A DNA stretch of 64,000 nt from JAXMAR01 sp046350295. Its GTDB lineage: Bacteria; Planctomycetota; Planctomycetia; Gemmatales; Gemmataceae. The DNA is taken from positions 186,001 to 250,000 of the forward strand of contig JAXMAR010000003.1 in the NCBI GenBank assembly GCA_046350295.1, written 5' to 3'. The position numbers were made by a program, and so were the translations under genes. The notes beneath the pieces are model-generated. The model worked only from the letters and a program-made list of their open reading frames with translations, did no database searches and was not told the origin of the DNA. Below are positions 51,885 to 60,827 of this stretch, piece by piece (the stretch's first letter is position 1; each line of letters starts with the position of its first letter).

Positions 51885-52256
51885 CTAACGTGGTTTCCAG
51901 GCGCGTAGATCGGCCAGCGCCGCGGCGGCGACGAGGCGGCCCAGCTCTTGGTGCTGGGAGGCTGACAGCTCGGGACCGAGAAGCCGACCGTGGAACGAAG
52001 CGTCGGCGAGACGGCGGCGGTCCTCGAAGTCGGCGGCTTCGAGGTAGCGAGCCAGCTCACGAACGCATGCCAGTCCTCCGGCCGGGGCGAACCACGGCGG
52101 GTCGGGGACGTCTTCGTCGACGATGAAGTCGAAGAGGGACCGAATGCTCCGCGCCTTGGCTACCTCGTGGAGTTGCTGGAGGTGGCGGACGATGTCGTAG
52201 CCGTCGTAATCGGCGGGCTCGCCATTCTCCAGGATGACGTTCATCCACATCGACAT
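51885..52256 (-). CDS. Unknown small protein
   Basis: 123 residues from the ATG at 52256. SMWMNVILENGEPADYDGYD near the start and an acidic core (FDFIVDEDVPDPPWF) suggest a soluble alpha/beta protein. The C-terminal half is helical with Arg/Ala. No family recognised. It lies beside the inverted-repeat block at 52282-52465. Confidence 0.6.
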   Translation of the reverse strand: MSMWMNVILENGEPADYDGYDIVRHLQQLHEVAKARSIRSLFDFIVDEDVPDPPWFAPAGGLACVRELARYLEAADFEDRRRLADASFHGRLLGPELSASQHQELGRLVAAAALADLRAWKPR

Positions 52257-52281
52257 CGCGTGGGGCTCCGACGCCATGGTG

Positions 52282-52465
52282 GGTGGCATGCTTTTGCGGG
52301 TCAAGGCAAGGCTCGTTGGAAGATCGGCTCACGCCGCAAAAGCATGCTCGACGCCGCCCTTGGACAACGAGCAGTCGCCGGGCTGGGGGGCAACGCCAAG
52401 CATGCTTTTGCGGTGCGAGCCGACATCGTGGAGAGCCTCGTCAGGACCCGCAAAAGCATGCCACC
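52282..52465. repeat. Block of four gcatgcttttgcgg motifs in alternating orientation
   Basis: ggtggcatgcttttgcgggtc (52282-52302) and its exact complement (52445-52465) are 21-bp terminal inverted repeats. Two more inverted motifs lie inside at 52334-52347 and 52400-52413. The whole block is 184 bp, non-coding, and looks like a miniature mobile element or a pair of hairpins. Confidence 0.8.
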
Positions 52466-52486
52466 CAGCCTGCGTCCGGCGTCGCA

Positions 52487-54064
52487 CTATTGCGCCGGAA
52501 GCGCCAGAGCGTTGTCGATGCGGCGGCGCACCTCGTCCTTGCCGAGGATGGCAAGGCATTCGAAGACGCCGGGGCCGACCATCACGCCGGTCGTCGCCAC
52601 GCGGAGGACATGGTTGACGTCCCCCAGTTTGACGGCCCTTGCCTCGCAGAAGGCCTTGATCTTCTCCTCGAGCGGGGCGGCCTCGAAGGGCTCGGCGGCC
52701 TGGAGGAGGGCGGCGAGGTCGCGGAGCAGCTCGGGGGCGCCTTCTTTTTGCAAGCGTTTCTTGACGGCCTGCATGTCGTAGACGGGATCGCGGAAGAAGA
52801 AGGCGCCGTATTGCAGGATATCGGAGAAGATCTTGAGGCGGTCCCCCATGGCGTGGATGACCTGCTTCACCTTGGTCGTCGTCGCTTCGTCGACGACAGC
52901 GCCGACCAGGCCGGCGCGGCGCAGAACGGGCAGGACGCCTTCGAGCTTCACGTCGAGCGGCGCCTCCTTCATGTATTCGCCGGCCATCCAGTAGAGCTTC
53001 TCGGGGTCGAAGCTGGCCGGGGAGTTGTTGACGCGCTCGAGGCTGAAGTTCTCGATCATCGTCCGGAGCGGCATGATCTCGGTCTTGTCGTCGAGCGACC
53101 AGCCGAGGCGGCCGAAATAGTTGACGAGGGCCGCAGGGAGGTAGCCGAGGACGCGGTAGTAGGCGACGGTGGCCGGGTTCAGCTCTTCGTTCTTCTTGAT
53201 TTGCTCGTCGGTCCAGTCGGCGGGGACGGCGTGGACGGCGCGAAGCATGGCGATGACTTCCGGGGTCATGAACTGCTGCATCTTGCGCTTGCTGAGCTTC
53301 TCCTTGGAGCGCGGGGCGTTGACGACGGGGACGTGGGCGAACTGCGGCAAGGGGGCGCCGAGGGCCTGGTAGGCGAGGACCTGCACCGGGGTGTTGGAGA
53401 GATGCTCCTTGGCCCGGATGACGTGGGTGATCTGGAAATCGATGTCGTCGACGACGGTGGCGAAGTTGTAGAGAGGGCGGCGCTCCCCCGCGGCGTTCGG
53501 CTCGCGCAGGATGACGGGGTCGCCGACAAGGTTGGCGTCGACCTCGACGTCGCCGGCGATCAGGTCCTTGATGAGGATCTTCGTTCCTTCGGGCACTTTG
53601 AGACGCAGGACCGCCTTTGGGGTGTCGGCGTACGCCTTCTGATTGTCGGCGGGGGGCGCGGCGCGGCGCGGACCGCGGAAGACGAAGGGTGTCTTGGTGG
53701 CCTCGGCCTTCTTGCGCTGGGCGTCGAGGTCTTCCTTGCTGGTGTAGTCGGGATAGGCCTGCCCCTTGGCGACGAGGTCGAGGGCGGCCTGGACGTAGCG
53801 CTCGTTGCGCTGGGCCTGGAAGTAGGGGGCGTGGGGGCCGCCGACTTCGGGGCCTTCGTCCCAGAGGATGCCGAGCCAGCGGAAGCCGTCGAGGATGGGT
53901 TGGAGGGCTTCGGGGCGGTTGCGTTCGGCGTCGGTATCGTCGATGCGGAGGATGAACCGGCCGCCGTGGCGACGGGTGAAGAGCCAGTTGAACAGGGCGG
54001 TGCGGACGCCGCCGATGTGGAGGTAGCCGGTGGGGCTGGGGGCGAAACGGGTGCGGATCGGCAT
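52487..54064 (-). CDS. gltX: Glutamyl-tRNA synthetase
   Basis: 525 residues. Class I signature: FAPSPTGYLHIGGVRTALFN (HIGH-type, residues ~6-25) and SKEKLSKRKMQQFM (KMSKS-type, about 250-263). Also DDTDAERNRPEA after the first Rossmann part. It charges tRNA-Glu (or both Glu and Gln in the discriminating pathway). The C-terminal anticodon-binding part is present. Start agrees with the conserved N-terminus; no adjacent gene is obviously co-transcribed. Confidence 0.95.
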   Translation of the reverse strand: MPIRTRFAPSPTGYLHIGGVRTALFNWLFTRRHGGRFILRIDDTDAERNRPEALQPILDGFRWLGILWDEGPEVGGPHAPYFQAQRNERYVQAALDLVAKGQAYPDYTSKEDLDAQRKKAEATKTPFVFRGPRRAAPPADNQKAYADTPKAVLRLKVPEGTKILIKDLIAGDVEVDANLVGDPVILREPNAAGERRPLYNFATVVDDIDFQITHVIRAKEHLSNTPVQVLAYQALGAPLPQFAHVPVVNAPRSKEKLSKRKMQQFMTPEVIAMLRAVHAVPADWTDEQIKKNEELNPATVAYYRVLGYLPAALVNYFGRLGWSLDDKTEIMPLRTMIENFSLERVNNSPASFDPEKLYWMAGEYMKEAPLDVKLEGVLPVLRRAGLVGAVVDEATTTKVKQVIHAMGDRLKIFSDILQYGAFFFRDPVYDMQAVKKRLQKEGAPELLRDLAALLQAAEPFEAAPLEEKIKAFCEARAVKLGDVNHVLRVATTGVMVGPGVFECLAILGKDEVRRRIDNALALPAQ

Positions 54065-54175
54065 GGCGGTTCAAACCCTGGATCGGATAAGCATAACGAT
54101 TACGCGGATGCGCCCCGGGTTCACACGCTTCCTGAGGCGGGCGACCATGTTGGCTCCAGCTTTGGGCCAGACTGT

Positions 54176-55903
54176 CTAATCGTCATCCCCCGGCGGCATG
54201 AGCGGCATGTCGCCCGACGTCTGGTTCGGATCCGGGCTGAACGGACTCTTCACCGGGAGCCGCAGCGTGAACTTGCTCCCCACGCCGCTTTGGCTCTGCA
54301 CCACGATGTCGCCACCGTGCTCGCGCAGGATCTTGCGGCTCACGGCCAGCCCGAGGCCCGTTCCCTTCGACCCCTTCGAGCTGAAGAAGGGACGAAAGAT
54401 CTCGTCCGCCTTCTCCGGCGCGATGCCCGTGCCGTTGTCGAGCACGATGATCCGAACCCAGCCCTCCTCGGCAAGGCGCGTCCCAACCGTCACTTGCCCG
54501 CCTTCTTTTTCCTCGACCGCGTCCAGCGCGTTGCCGACGATGTTGAGCAGCGCCCGGTGCAGCCCCTCCGGATCGGCCGCGATGGCCGGGATGTCTTGCC
54601 CGGCGCTCACCTCCAGCTTCACCTTCAGCTCGTTCGCCCGGCTCGCCATCAGCTCGACGACGTCCTCCACCACCTTGTTCAGGTCGGTCGGCTCGACGGC
54701 CGGGATTCGCTCCTTGGAATAGGAGAGCATGTCCATCACCAGCTCGTAGATCTTCCCCTGGTTTTTCTCGGCGATGCGCCAGCCCTGCTGGATCAGGTTG
54801 TCGTTCTTGTCCTTGAGCCCCATCTTGATGATCTCGCTCCCCGAGCGCAGCCCCTGCAAGATGTTCTTGATGTGGTGCGACAGCGCCGCGATCGTCTGCC
54901 CGATGGCCGCCAGCCGTTCGGCTTGCAGCATCGCCCGGTGGTAGCGCGTCTCCTCGACGGCCAGCGCCGCCTGGTGCGCCAGCGCGATGGCGAGAGCGAG
55001 GTGGTCCTCGTTGAATTTTCCCGGCGTGCCGCGCGTGACGATGTCCCCCGGCGTGCTGTAGGTATCGAGGTAGAGCACGCCCAGCGTCTCGTGCCGCCCC
55101 TTCATGGGCACGCAGATCACCTCGCGCACCCCGAAGCGGACGATGGATTGCCCGGCGTTGAAGCGCTCGTCGCGCGACGCGTCCGACACCAGGATGCCGT
55201 GCTTCTCCTTCAGCACGTGGTCCATGATCGTGCGGCTGACCTGGAACTTCTCCTTCTCTCCCCGATCGCTCCGCAGCCTGAGCGCCCGCGGCTCCAGCTT
55301 GCCGCTCTCCGGATGCTTGAGGACGAAGCAACCCCGATCCGCGCTGATGGTGCGAAAGACAAGCTCGAGGATGCGGTCGAGGAGTTGCTCGATGTCGAGG
55401 ATGTGGCTGGTCGCCTGCCCCGCCTCGTAAAGGATGCTCAGGTTGGCGAGGGCCCCCTTGAGCCAGGGGGAGCCCGCCTTCTCCGGGTTGGAGAGGATGC
55501 GGCTTCCTTCCCCCTCGTGCACCGTCTTCACGATCGCCGACGACAGCTCCACGTCGCCGCGCGTGATCAGGCTGATCTTCTCGGCCAAATCGTCCGCCGC
55601 GTCCGCCCGCTCCGCCTGCCCCGTGTTGAAGACCAGCATCGTCTGGCCCAGGACGATCTGGTCCCCCCCTTGCAGCAGACACTGCTCGATGCGGTTGTTG
55701 TTGACGAAGGCGCCGTTGGCGCTGCCGACGTCGACCAGCGTGAAGCCCTCCGCCGTCTTGCGAAACTCCGCGTGCCGCCGCGACACTTCCGTGTCATGCA
55801 GCCGGATACGGCTCGTGGCGTCCCGGCCGACGCTGACGACGTCGTCGGTCAGCTCGAACTGCTTGCCTTCATCGGCGCCTTTGATAACCAGAAGTCGAGC
55901 CAC
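54176..55903 (-). CDS. FHA-GAF sensor histidine kinase
   Basis: 575 residues. Residues 1-95 are an FHA domain (VSVGRDATSRIRLHDTEVSR, later VDVGSANGAFVN), which binds phosphothreonine. A GAF-like domain lies at about 155-315 (DRGCFVLKH, EVICVPMKGRHETLGVLYLD). The histidine-kinase core follows: H-box LSHHIKNILQGL with candidate phospho-acceptor His343, N-box LLNIVGNALDAVEEKEGG, and ATP lid GTGLGLAVSRKILREHGGDI. No membrane segment, so a cytoplasmic sensor. No response regulator gene lies beside it, and Ser/Thr-kinase cross-talk through FHA is likely. Confidence 0.9.
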   Translation of the reverse strand: MARLLVIKGADEGKQFELTDDVVSVGRDATSRIRLHDTEVSRRHAEFRKTAEGFTLVDVGSANGAFVNNNRIEQCLLQGGDQIVLGQTMLVFNTGQAERADAADDLAEKISLITRGDVELSSAIVKTVHEGEGSRILSNPEKAGSPWLKGALANLSILYEAGQATSHILDIEQLLDRILELVFRTISADRGCFVLKHPESGKLEPRALRLRSDRGEKEKFQVSRTIMDHVLKEKHGILVSDASRDERFNAGQSIVRFGVREVICVPMKGRHETLGVLYLDTYSTPGDIVTRGTPGKFNEDHLALAIALAHQAALAVEETRYHRAMLQAERLAAIGQTIAALSHHIKNILQGLRSGSEIIKMGLKDKNDNLIQQGWRIAEKNQGKIYELVMDMLSYSKERIPAVEPTDLNKVVEDVVELMASRANELKVKLEVSAGQDIPAIAADPEGLHRALLNIVGNALDAVEEKEGGQVTVGTRLAEEGWVRIIVLDNGTGIAPEKADEIFRPFFSSKGSKGTGLGLAVSRKILREHGGDIVVQSQSGVGSKFTLRLPVKSPFSPDPNQTSGDMPLMPPGDDD

Positions 55904-55915
55904 GCGCGATTCCTG

Positions 55916-56836
55916 TTACTTCGCGAATTCCACCACGTAACGCAACGTCGTCTCCCCCTTGCCACGCGGCCGCACCCCCTCGATCTCGACCAGGTAGCGG
56001 GTCCCAGGGGCCATGTCCAGCTTGGCGGGGCGGAAAACCAGGCAGTTGGGAATGCCGAACGGGATCGTGCTCAGGCTGGTGAAGTCCAGCTCCAGCTTCT
56101 CCTTCTTGGCCCCCTCGTCGTCGAGGCGGCAAATGCTCGCCTTGGTCTCCTTGTCCGGCGGCTGGAACTTCGCCGGGTTGACGGAAATGCTCCAGGCATG
56201 CCGCTTGCCAAACAGCTTTACCGGCACATACCCGGCCGGGGGATAAGCGACATAGCTGAAATCGGGCGATTTGCCCCGGCTCATGTCGAAGGTGTACATC
56301 GCGGAGAAATTGCCGGTCCGGCCGAAGCCGGTCTTCGTCATCAGCGGATTGATGCACCAGCGGCGATGCCCCAGGTGCTCGATGTTGAACTTGTCCGAGT
56401 CATCCATCCAGCCGTCGAGCGCTTGCGACAGGTTGCGTTCCCCGAACGAGAGGCTGCTCGAGCTGGTCCCCTTGAGGGCGAGCTTGAACTCCTCCTCGGG
56501 CCAGCCCGGGTTCTTGGGCCGATGATCGAGCCGCCCCAGCTCCTTGCAGATCTTGCTCGCGGCCAGGGCGTACTTCGTGTATTCCGCGTCGAGCGCCAGG
56601 TCCGCGTAGGGGAGCCGGCACAGGTAGCGATAGGCCTTGAGCCGGGCCAGCGCTTTTTCGGCCTCGCTTTCCCCCTCCTTGGCCAGCTCGCCCAGCGTCT
56701 TGTGCATCTCCTCCAGCGAGCGCCCGTAATCGGGAACGCCGTCCTTGAACTTGATGAACGCCTTGTCCGCCTGAGCGGCGGCGTGGCCGGACAGCGCAAC
56801 GAGAACGCAGAGGGCTGGGATTCGGGAGAAAAACAT
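55916..56836 (-). CDS. Secreted CAP/SCP-domain protein
   Basis: 306 residues from the ATG at 56836. Signal peptide FFSRIPALCVLVALSGHAAA. The conserved CAP-like block is EHLGHRRWCINPLMTKTGFG (about 180-200); a helical N-terminal part and a beta-rich C-terminus flank it. CAP proteins are exported binding or protease-like proteins; the target is unknown. Twelve bp downstream of it, in the same direction, is the histidine kinase gene, so the two may share a transcript. Confidence 0.8.
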   Translation of the reverse strand: MFFSRIPALCVLVALSGHAAAQADKAFIKFKDGVPDYGRSLEEMHKTLGELAKEGESEAEKALARLKAYRYLCRLPYADLALDAEYTKYALAASKICKELGRLDHRPKNPGWPEEEFKLALKGTSSSSLSFGERNLSQALDGWMDDSDKFNIEHLGHRRWCINPLMTKTGFGRTGNFSAMYTFDMSRGKSPDFSYVAYPPAGYVPVKLFGKRHAWSISVNPAKFQPPDKETKASICRLDDEGAKKEKLELDFTSLSTIPFGIPNCLVFRPAKLDMAPGTRYLVEIEGVRPRGKGETTLRYVVEFAK

Positions 56837-56917
56837 GCGACTCTCCGGGGGGTAGGCACTGCTCATGCTAACGGAGCGGCGGGCAAATGCCAAGCGCGCT
56901 CCTAGGAGTTCCGCGAC

Positions 56918-56946
56918 TGTGAAAACAGGGCGCCATCTGTTACAAT
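56918..56946 (+). promoter_or_regulatory. Promoter of the hicBA unit
   Basis: TGTGAA (56918-56923), 17-bp spacer, TACAAT (56941-56946). An identical arrangement, including flanking bases, precedes the small-protein/HEPN unit at 57511-57539. Confidence 0.6.
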
Positions 56947-56969
56947 CGCCTGAAGAACTGGGAGTGGCC

Positions 56970-57179
56970 ATGCGCGACGAAATCCTTTTCCTGGTCGAGG
57001 AGGCGCCCGAAGGCGGTTACACGGCGCAAGCGGTTGGCGCGTCGATCTTCACCGACGCGGAAGATCTGCCGGAACTGCGCCAAAACATCCGCGGCGCCGT
57101 CGACTGCCATTTTGACGACGGTGAAAAGCCTCGCATCATTCGGCTTCACATCGTGCGGCAAGAAGTCCTCACCGCATGA
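56970..57179 (+). CDS. hicB: HicB-like antitoxin
   Basis: 69 residues from the ATG at 56970, with gggag six bases before it. MRDEILFLVEEAPEGGYTAQ and the following FTDAEDLPELRQNIRGAVDC match short HicB-type antitoxins with a partial RNase H-like fold. It overlaps the hicA start as ATGA. The order antitoxin-toxin and coupling suggest autoregulation through binding near the shared promoter; no operator visible beyond the promoter. Confidence 0.8.
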   Translation: MRDEILFLVEEAPEGGYTAQAVGASIFTDAEDLPELRQNIRGAVDCHFDDGEKPRIIRLHIVRQEVLTA

Positions 57180-57421
57180 AGATGCCACGAAACACCTCGG
57201 GCGCCGATCTTGTCAAGGCGCTAGCCCCTTTCGGCTACACCGTCAGCCGACGCAAGAGTTCTCATATCCGGTTGACGACACAAACCAACGGTGAGCATCA
57301 TGTGACCGTGCCTGATCACGATGTTGTCAAGATCGGTACGCTGAATGGCATCCTACGTGATGTCGCCGCGCACTTGGGACTCGACAAGGACGATCTGGCA
57401 AAACAGCTCTTTGGACCCTGA
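57176..57421 (+). CDS. hicA: HicA-like mRNA interferase toxin
   Basis: 81 residues. The HicA core is clear: SGADLVKALAPFGYTVSRRK near the start, the catalytic His in SSHIRLTT and HHVTVPDHDVVKIGTL (the P-D/H-HDxxx block). It cleaves mRNA in a translation-independent way in known members. Start overlaps the hicB stop. Confidence 0.9.
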   Translation: MKMPRNTSGADLVKALAPFGYTVSRRKSSHIRLTTQTNGEHHVTVPDHDVVKIGTLNGILRDVAAHLGLDKDDLAKQLFGP

Positions 57422-57430
57422 TTTGGCGCC

Positions 57431-57535
57431 ATGCTCCCCTTCCGGCTTCTCGTTCCCTGTCTCCTGTTCGCGCTGCCTGGCCTGGCCGCGGATCAGTCGA
57501 TTTTCAGCGGTGTGAATGAGCCTCGTGATCTGCTA
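57431..57535 (+). pseudogene. Truncated exported-protein start
   Basis: The open frame from 57431 begins with a convincing signal peptide (FRLLVPCLLFALPGLAADQS) but after about 30 codons becomes Arg/Ser/Thr-rich and runs through the promoter and start of the next gene. It looks like the 5' remnant of an exported-protein gene interrupted when the following unit arrived. The exact end of the remnant is uncertain. Confidence 0.4.
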
Positions 57536-57539
57536 CAAT
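57511..57539 (+). promoter_or_regulatory. Promoter of the second small-protein/HEPN unit
   Basis: TGTGAA (57511-57516), 17-bp spacer, TACAAT (57534-57539), matching the hicBA promoter in both boxes, spacer length and about 20 downstream bases (tacaatcgcctg.agaa). Confidence 0.6.
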
Positions 57540-57606
57540 CGCCTGGAGAAGATGGGCCGCTCGCATCGGGCCAGAGCGCCGCTCTCGACGCGGAAGGGAC
57601 GAAGAT

Positions 57607-57942
57607 ATGCCGGCCGCAACGGAAGTCATTTTTGATCGCGACCGACTTGCGGACTGGTACGCACATCGCCATTTCCAGACGGATGCGGGTGTCGAGGCTA
57701 TTCACTATCTTCCCGCCAACGCGCCGGAGAGAGAGATTCGCCTGCTCGAGGTGAATCGACTGATCGCGGAAACAACACCGCCTGAGCCCATCGATTTTGG
57801 CGTCGATACGGGGAACGCCAATGGCCATACGCTCTTCGTCCTCGATCTGACGCCTGCTCAGTGGCTTGCCGTTCAGCACGGCAATCTGCCGCTTCCGGCG
57901 GGGTGGAGTCTGGACGGCAAACGGACTTTTCAACGTAACTGA
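57607..57942 (+). CDS. Unknown small protein paired with a HEPN gene
   Basis: 111 residues. EAIHYLPANAPEREIRLLEV and PIDFGVDTGNANGHTLFVLD look like a small beta-rich fold; the C-terminus is TPAQWLAVQHGNLPLPAGW. Four bases separate its stop from the HEPN start. I know similar planctomycete proteins only by this context. Likely the antitoxin or partner of the HEPN protein; this is inference. Confidence 0.7.
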   Translation: MPAATEVIFDRDRLADWYAHRHFQTDAGVEAIHYLPANAPEREIRLLEVNRLIAETTPPEPIDFGVDTGNANGHTLFVLDLTPAQWLAVQHGNLPLPAGWSLDGKRTFQRN

Positions 57943-57946
57943 CGCA

Positions 57947-58450
57947 ATGAGCCACGCCCAGGAACTATGGTGGCGCCAGGCTCAATCCGACCTGGCTATG
58001 TTCTCGCGCCTTCGGCGCCTTGACGCCCATCAGTGTCACTTGCTGCACTATCTGCAAATGGCCACCGAGAAACTGAGCAAAGCGTATCTCTGGCGTTCCG
58101 GCAAGGTCCCGCCCAAAAGCCACATCGGACTTGTTCGATTCCTGAAGGCCCTTCTGGATCGGGCCTTCGACCTCGGACGAATCGCCAAAGCGCTTGGCTT
58201 CGGGCGCTCGGATGATTTGGAGAAATGGGTTTCTTCTGTTCAACCGCTTGCTTACGAGCTCCAGAACATTGCGCCGGCGGAAGCGCGGAACGGACCGAAT
58301 CCGGAGTATCCGTGGCCTCGCGAGAATCCGCTTCACTACCCTGCCGGCCACGGCTTCTCGCTTTGGACTCAGCTGCAGAACACCGGACAAGGCCGAAAAC
58401 TCTTGCAGTTCATCGAACGGGCGATTACCGGATTCCAAACATTTGCGTAA
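57947..58450 (+). CDS. HEPN-domain protein
   Basis: 167 residues. The HEPN-like core has ELWWRQAQSDLAMFSRLRRL near the start and YLQMATEKLSKAYLWRSGK near 40, the 'A/Q-AxEKxxKAxL' helix typical of HEPN proteins. A long C-terminal extension is unusual. No Arg-x4-His catalytic motif is clear, so RNase activity is uncertain. Paired with the upstream small protein. Confidence 0.75.
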   Translation: MSHAQELWWRQAQSDLAMFSRLRRLDAHQCHLLHYLQMATEKLSKAYLWRSGKVPPKSHIGLVRFLKALLDRAFDLGRIAKALGFGRSDDLEKWVSSVQPLAYELQNIAPAEARNGPNPEYPWPRENPLHYPAGHGFSLWTQLQNTGQGRKLLQFIERAITGFQTFA

Positions 58451-58465
58451 CCCAGTGAGTCTCGC

Positions 58466-60811
58466 ATGCTCCTCGCCGCCAGCGAGTTCACGAACCAGGC
58501 CCTCCCGCCGTTTTCCCACGGCGCCGGCGTCCCTCTGCTCTTCGGCTGCGCCGCCCTTCTCGCCCTTCTGACCTTCGCCACCTATTTCACCCGCCGCACG
58601 CTCACCCTTCGCGCCACCCTGCTCCTCCTCGCTCTCCGCCTCGGCGCCCTCTTCCTCATCGTCCTGCTCATCTGGCGCCCCTGTCTTGCCACCGAGGATC
58701 AAGAAGCCCTCGTCCCCTCACGCATCTTCCTCTTGCTCGACTGCTCCCAGAGCATGGCCGTCACCGACGAGGGAGGCGCCGTGCGCTGGCAGCGGGCCAA
58801 GGACCTGCTCGAAGCCCCCGCCGTCGCCGACGCCCTTCAGCGCCTCGCCCGCGAGAAGAAGATCGAGGCCCAGTTCTTCCAGGGCGCCCTCGATGTCAAA
58901 CCCCTCGACGGCGCCGCCGCCCCGGTCGGCAAACGCACCGAAATCGGTCTCTGGCTCAACGACCTCCTCGCCCGCCGCGCCGGCGCCAACCTCCGCGGCG
59001 TCATCCTCCTCTCCGACGGCATCGACAACGGCCGCAAGCTCACCCTCGACGAGGCCGCCAAGTACCGCGGCATCTGCAAGCTCTACACCCTCGGCTTCGG
59101 CAAGGCGACGACCACCCCCGCCACCCGCGACATCGCGCTCGTGGACATTAAGGTCGATCCCGACCCCGTCCCCGTCAAATCCAAGATGACCGTCAAGGGC
59201 ACGATCGACGCCCCCGGCTTCCTCAACGTCCCCGTCAAGGTCACTCTCCAGATGGAGGACATCAAGGACGGCAAGATGAAAGACGTCGCCTCGACCAAGG
59301 TCCTCCTGACCAAGGAAAAGGGCAACGAGGTGATCCTCAGCGCCGACGCCCCCGCTCGCCCTGGCGAGGTGAAAGTCGCCCTGAAGGTGGAAGACGTCGA
59401 AGGGGACACCAACAAGGCGAACAACGAGATCTTCACCTTCGTCCCCGTCACCAAGGGGGGCGTCACCATCCTCTGGGTCGAAGGCACGCCGCGCCACGAA
59501 GCCGCCTTCGCCATCCGCCAGGCCCTCGCCAAGGACAAGCGCTTCCGCGTCTTCTACGCCCTCAAGCCACGCGATGGGAAAGCCGGCGCCGAGGAAGATT
59601 TCTTCGACTTCGACCGCCAGCACTACGACGTCGTCGTCATCGGCGACATCTCCGCCAAGCGCTTCTCCGGCGGCAATCCGGCCCTCCTCACGAAGCTGAA
59701 GGAGATGGTGAGGCGCGGCACGGGCCTCCTCATGATGGGCGGCTTCGATACCCTCGTCGGCTCCGACTGGGTCGGAACCGAGATCGCCGCGCTTCTCCCC
59801 ACCGACATCGCCAAGGGGGACAAGGAGATCACCCAGTCCTTCCGCGTCGAGCCGACCGCCTTCGGCAAGAACTTCATCCTCCGCCTCGCCGACAAGGCCG
59901 ACGACAACGAGAAGCTCTGGCGCGACGACCTCGGCGCCTTCGACGGCGCCAGTCGCATCGGTCCCAAACGCGACGGCGCGACCGAACTGGCTTACGCAAA
60001 AGCCGGCAAGGACGTCGACGAGCCGATCATGGTGAGCAAGGATTTCGGCGGCGGCCGCGTCATCACCATGGGGCTCGACACCACGCACCAGGCCTGGATC
60101 TTCGGCCAGGACGGCAAATCGACGCTCCCCGCCTACCAGCGCTTCTGGAAGCAGCTCATGCTCTGGCTCGCCCACCAGGAACTGGGCGAGGGCAATCTTT
60201 ATGTCTCGGTCCCGCAGCCGCGTGTCGACGCCGGCGTGGGGCAGCGCCTCGACTTCGAAGTCGTCTTCAAGGACAGCATGGGGACGCCCGTCAAGGATCC
60301 GGAGTTCAGCGCCAAGGTGATCTCGCCGAGCAAGGAAGAGTTCGACGTGACACTCGCTCCGGATGGCGACAAATGGAAGGGGACGTTCCTCAAGGTCAAC
60401 GAACCCGGCGAATACACCATCAAGGTCACCGGCAAAGGCAAGGACGGGAAGGAGACCCTCGAGAAATTCGCGACCGGCCGCTTCATCGCCTATGCCGAGG
60501 ACCTGGAAAACATCCGCGTCGCCGCCAACCCCGACTTCCTCGACAAGATCGCGACCGCGGGCGGCGGCAAATACTTCCCCGGCGACGAGACCAAGCTCCT
60601 GCAAATCCTCGACGAGATCGCCGCCGAAAAGGACGCCCCCACCCGCCCCAAGGTCGACTACTGGCCGCGCTGGCAAAGACAGCCCGCGTCCGACGCCTTC
60701 GGCGATCAATGGGAAGCGCTGTGGAGCACGCCCAACGTGGTCGTCGTGCTGCTCTTCGTCCTGCTCATCTCGCTCGAGTGGGCCCTGCGGCGAAAGTGGG
60801 GCATGGTTTGA
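58466..60811 (+). CDS. VWA-domain membrane protein (BatA-like) with C-terminal extensions
   Basis: 781 residues. Two N-terminal membrane helices (about 25-75) lead into a VWA-like domain with the MIDAS motif FLLLDCSQSMAVTDE (DxSxS). A glutamine-amidotransferase-like part follows (about 325-560), then an Ig-like beta domain (YVSVPQPRVDAGVGQRLDFE) and a C-terminal helix (NVVVVLLFVLLISLEWALRR). Such proteins occur with DUF58/MoxR-type clusters in planctomycetes; those partners are not in the window. Role in envelope assembly is inferred. Confidence 0.82.
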   Translation: MLLAASEFTNQALPPFSHGAGVPLLFGCAALLALLTFATYFTRRTLTLRATLLLLALRLGALFLIVLLIWRPCLATEDQEALVPSRIFLLLDCSQSMAVTDEGGAVRWQRAKDLLEAPAVADALQRLAREKKIEAQFFQGALDVKPLDGAAAPVGKRTEIGLWLNDLLARRAGANLRGVILLSDGIDNGRKLTLDEAAKYRGICKLYTLGFGKATTTPATRDIALVDIKVDPDPVPVKSKMTVKGTIDAPGFLNVPVKVTLQMEDIKDGKMKDVASTKVLLTKEKGNEVILSADAPARPGEVKVALKVEDVEGDTNKANNEIFTFVPVTKGGVTILWVEGTPRHEAAFAIRQALAKDKRFRVFYALKPRDGKAGAEEDFFDFDRQHYDVVVIGDISAKRFSGGNPALLTKLKEMVRRGTGLLMMGGFDTLVGSDWVGTEIAALLPTDIAKGDKEITQSFRVEPTAFGKNFILRLADKADDNEKLWRDDLGAFDGASRIGPKRDGATELAYAKAGKDVDEPIMVSKDFGGGRVITMGLDTTHQAWIFGQDGKSTLPAYQRFWKQLMLWLAHQELGEGNLYVSVPQPRVDAGVGQRLDFEVVFKDSMGTPVKDPEFSAKVISPSKEEFDVTLAPDGDKWKGTFLKVNEPGEYTIKVTGKGKDGKETLEKFATGRFIAYAEDLENIRVAANPDFLDKIATAGGGKYFPGDETKLLQILDEIAAEKDAPTRPKVDYWPRWQRQPASDAFGDQWEALWSTPNVVVVLLFVLLISLEWALRRKWGMV

Positions 60812-60827
60812 TCATCTCGACTGGCGC

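Noticed and set aside
52283..56905. A 1540-codon open frame on the plus strand opposite gltX, the histidine kinase and the CAP gene
   Set aside because: It lies entirely antisense to three well-supported genes, has the Arg/Leu/Val/Gly composition produced by GC-rich codons read in antisense, and matches no family.
58718..60709. A 663-codon antisense frame over the VWA protein
   Set aside because: Antisense shadow with low-complexity composition.
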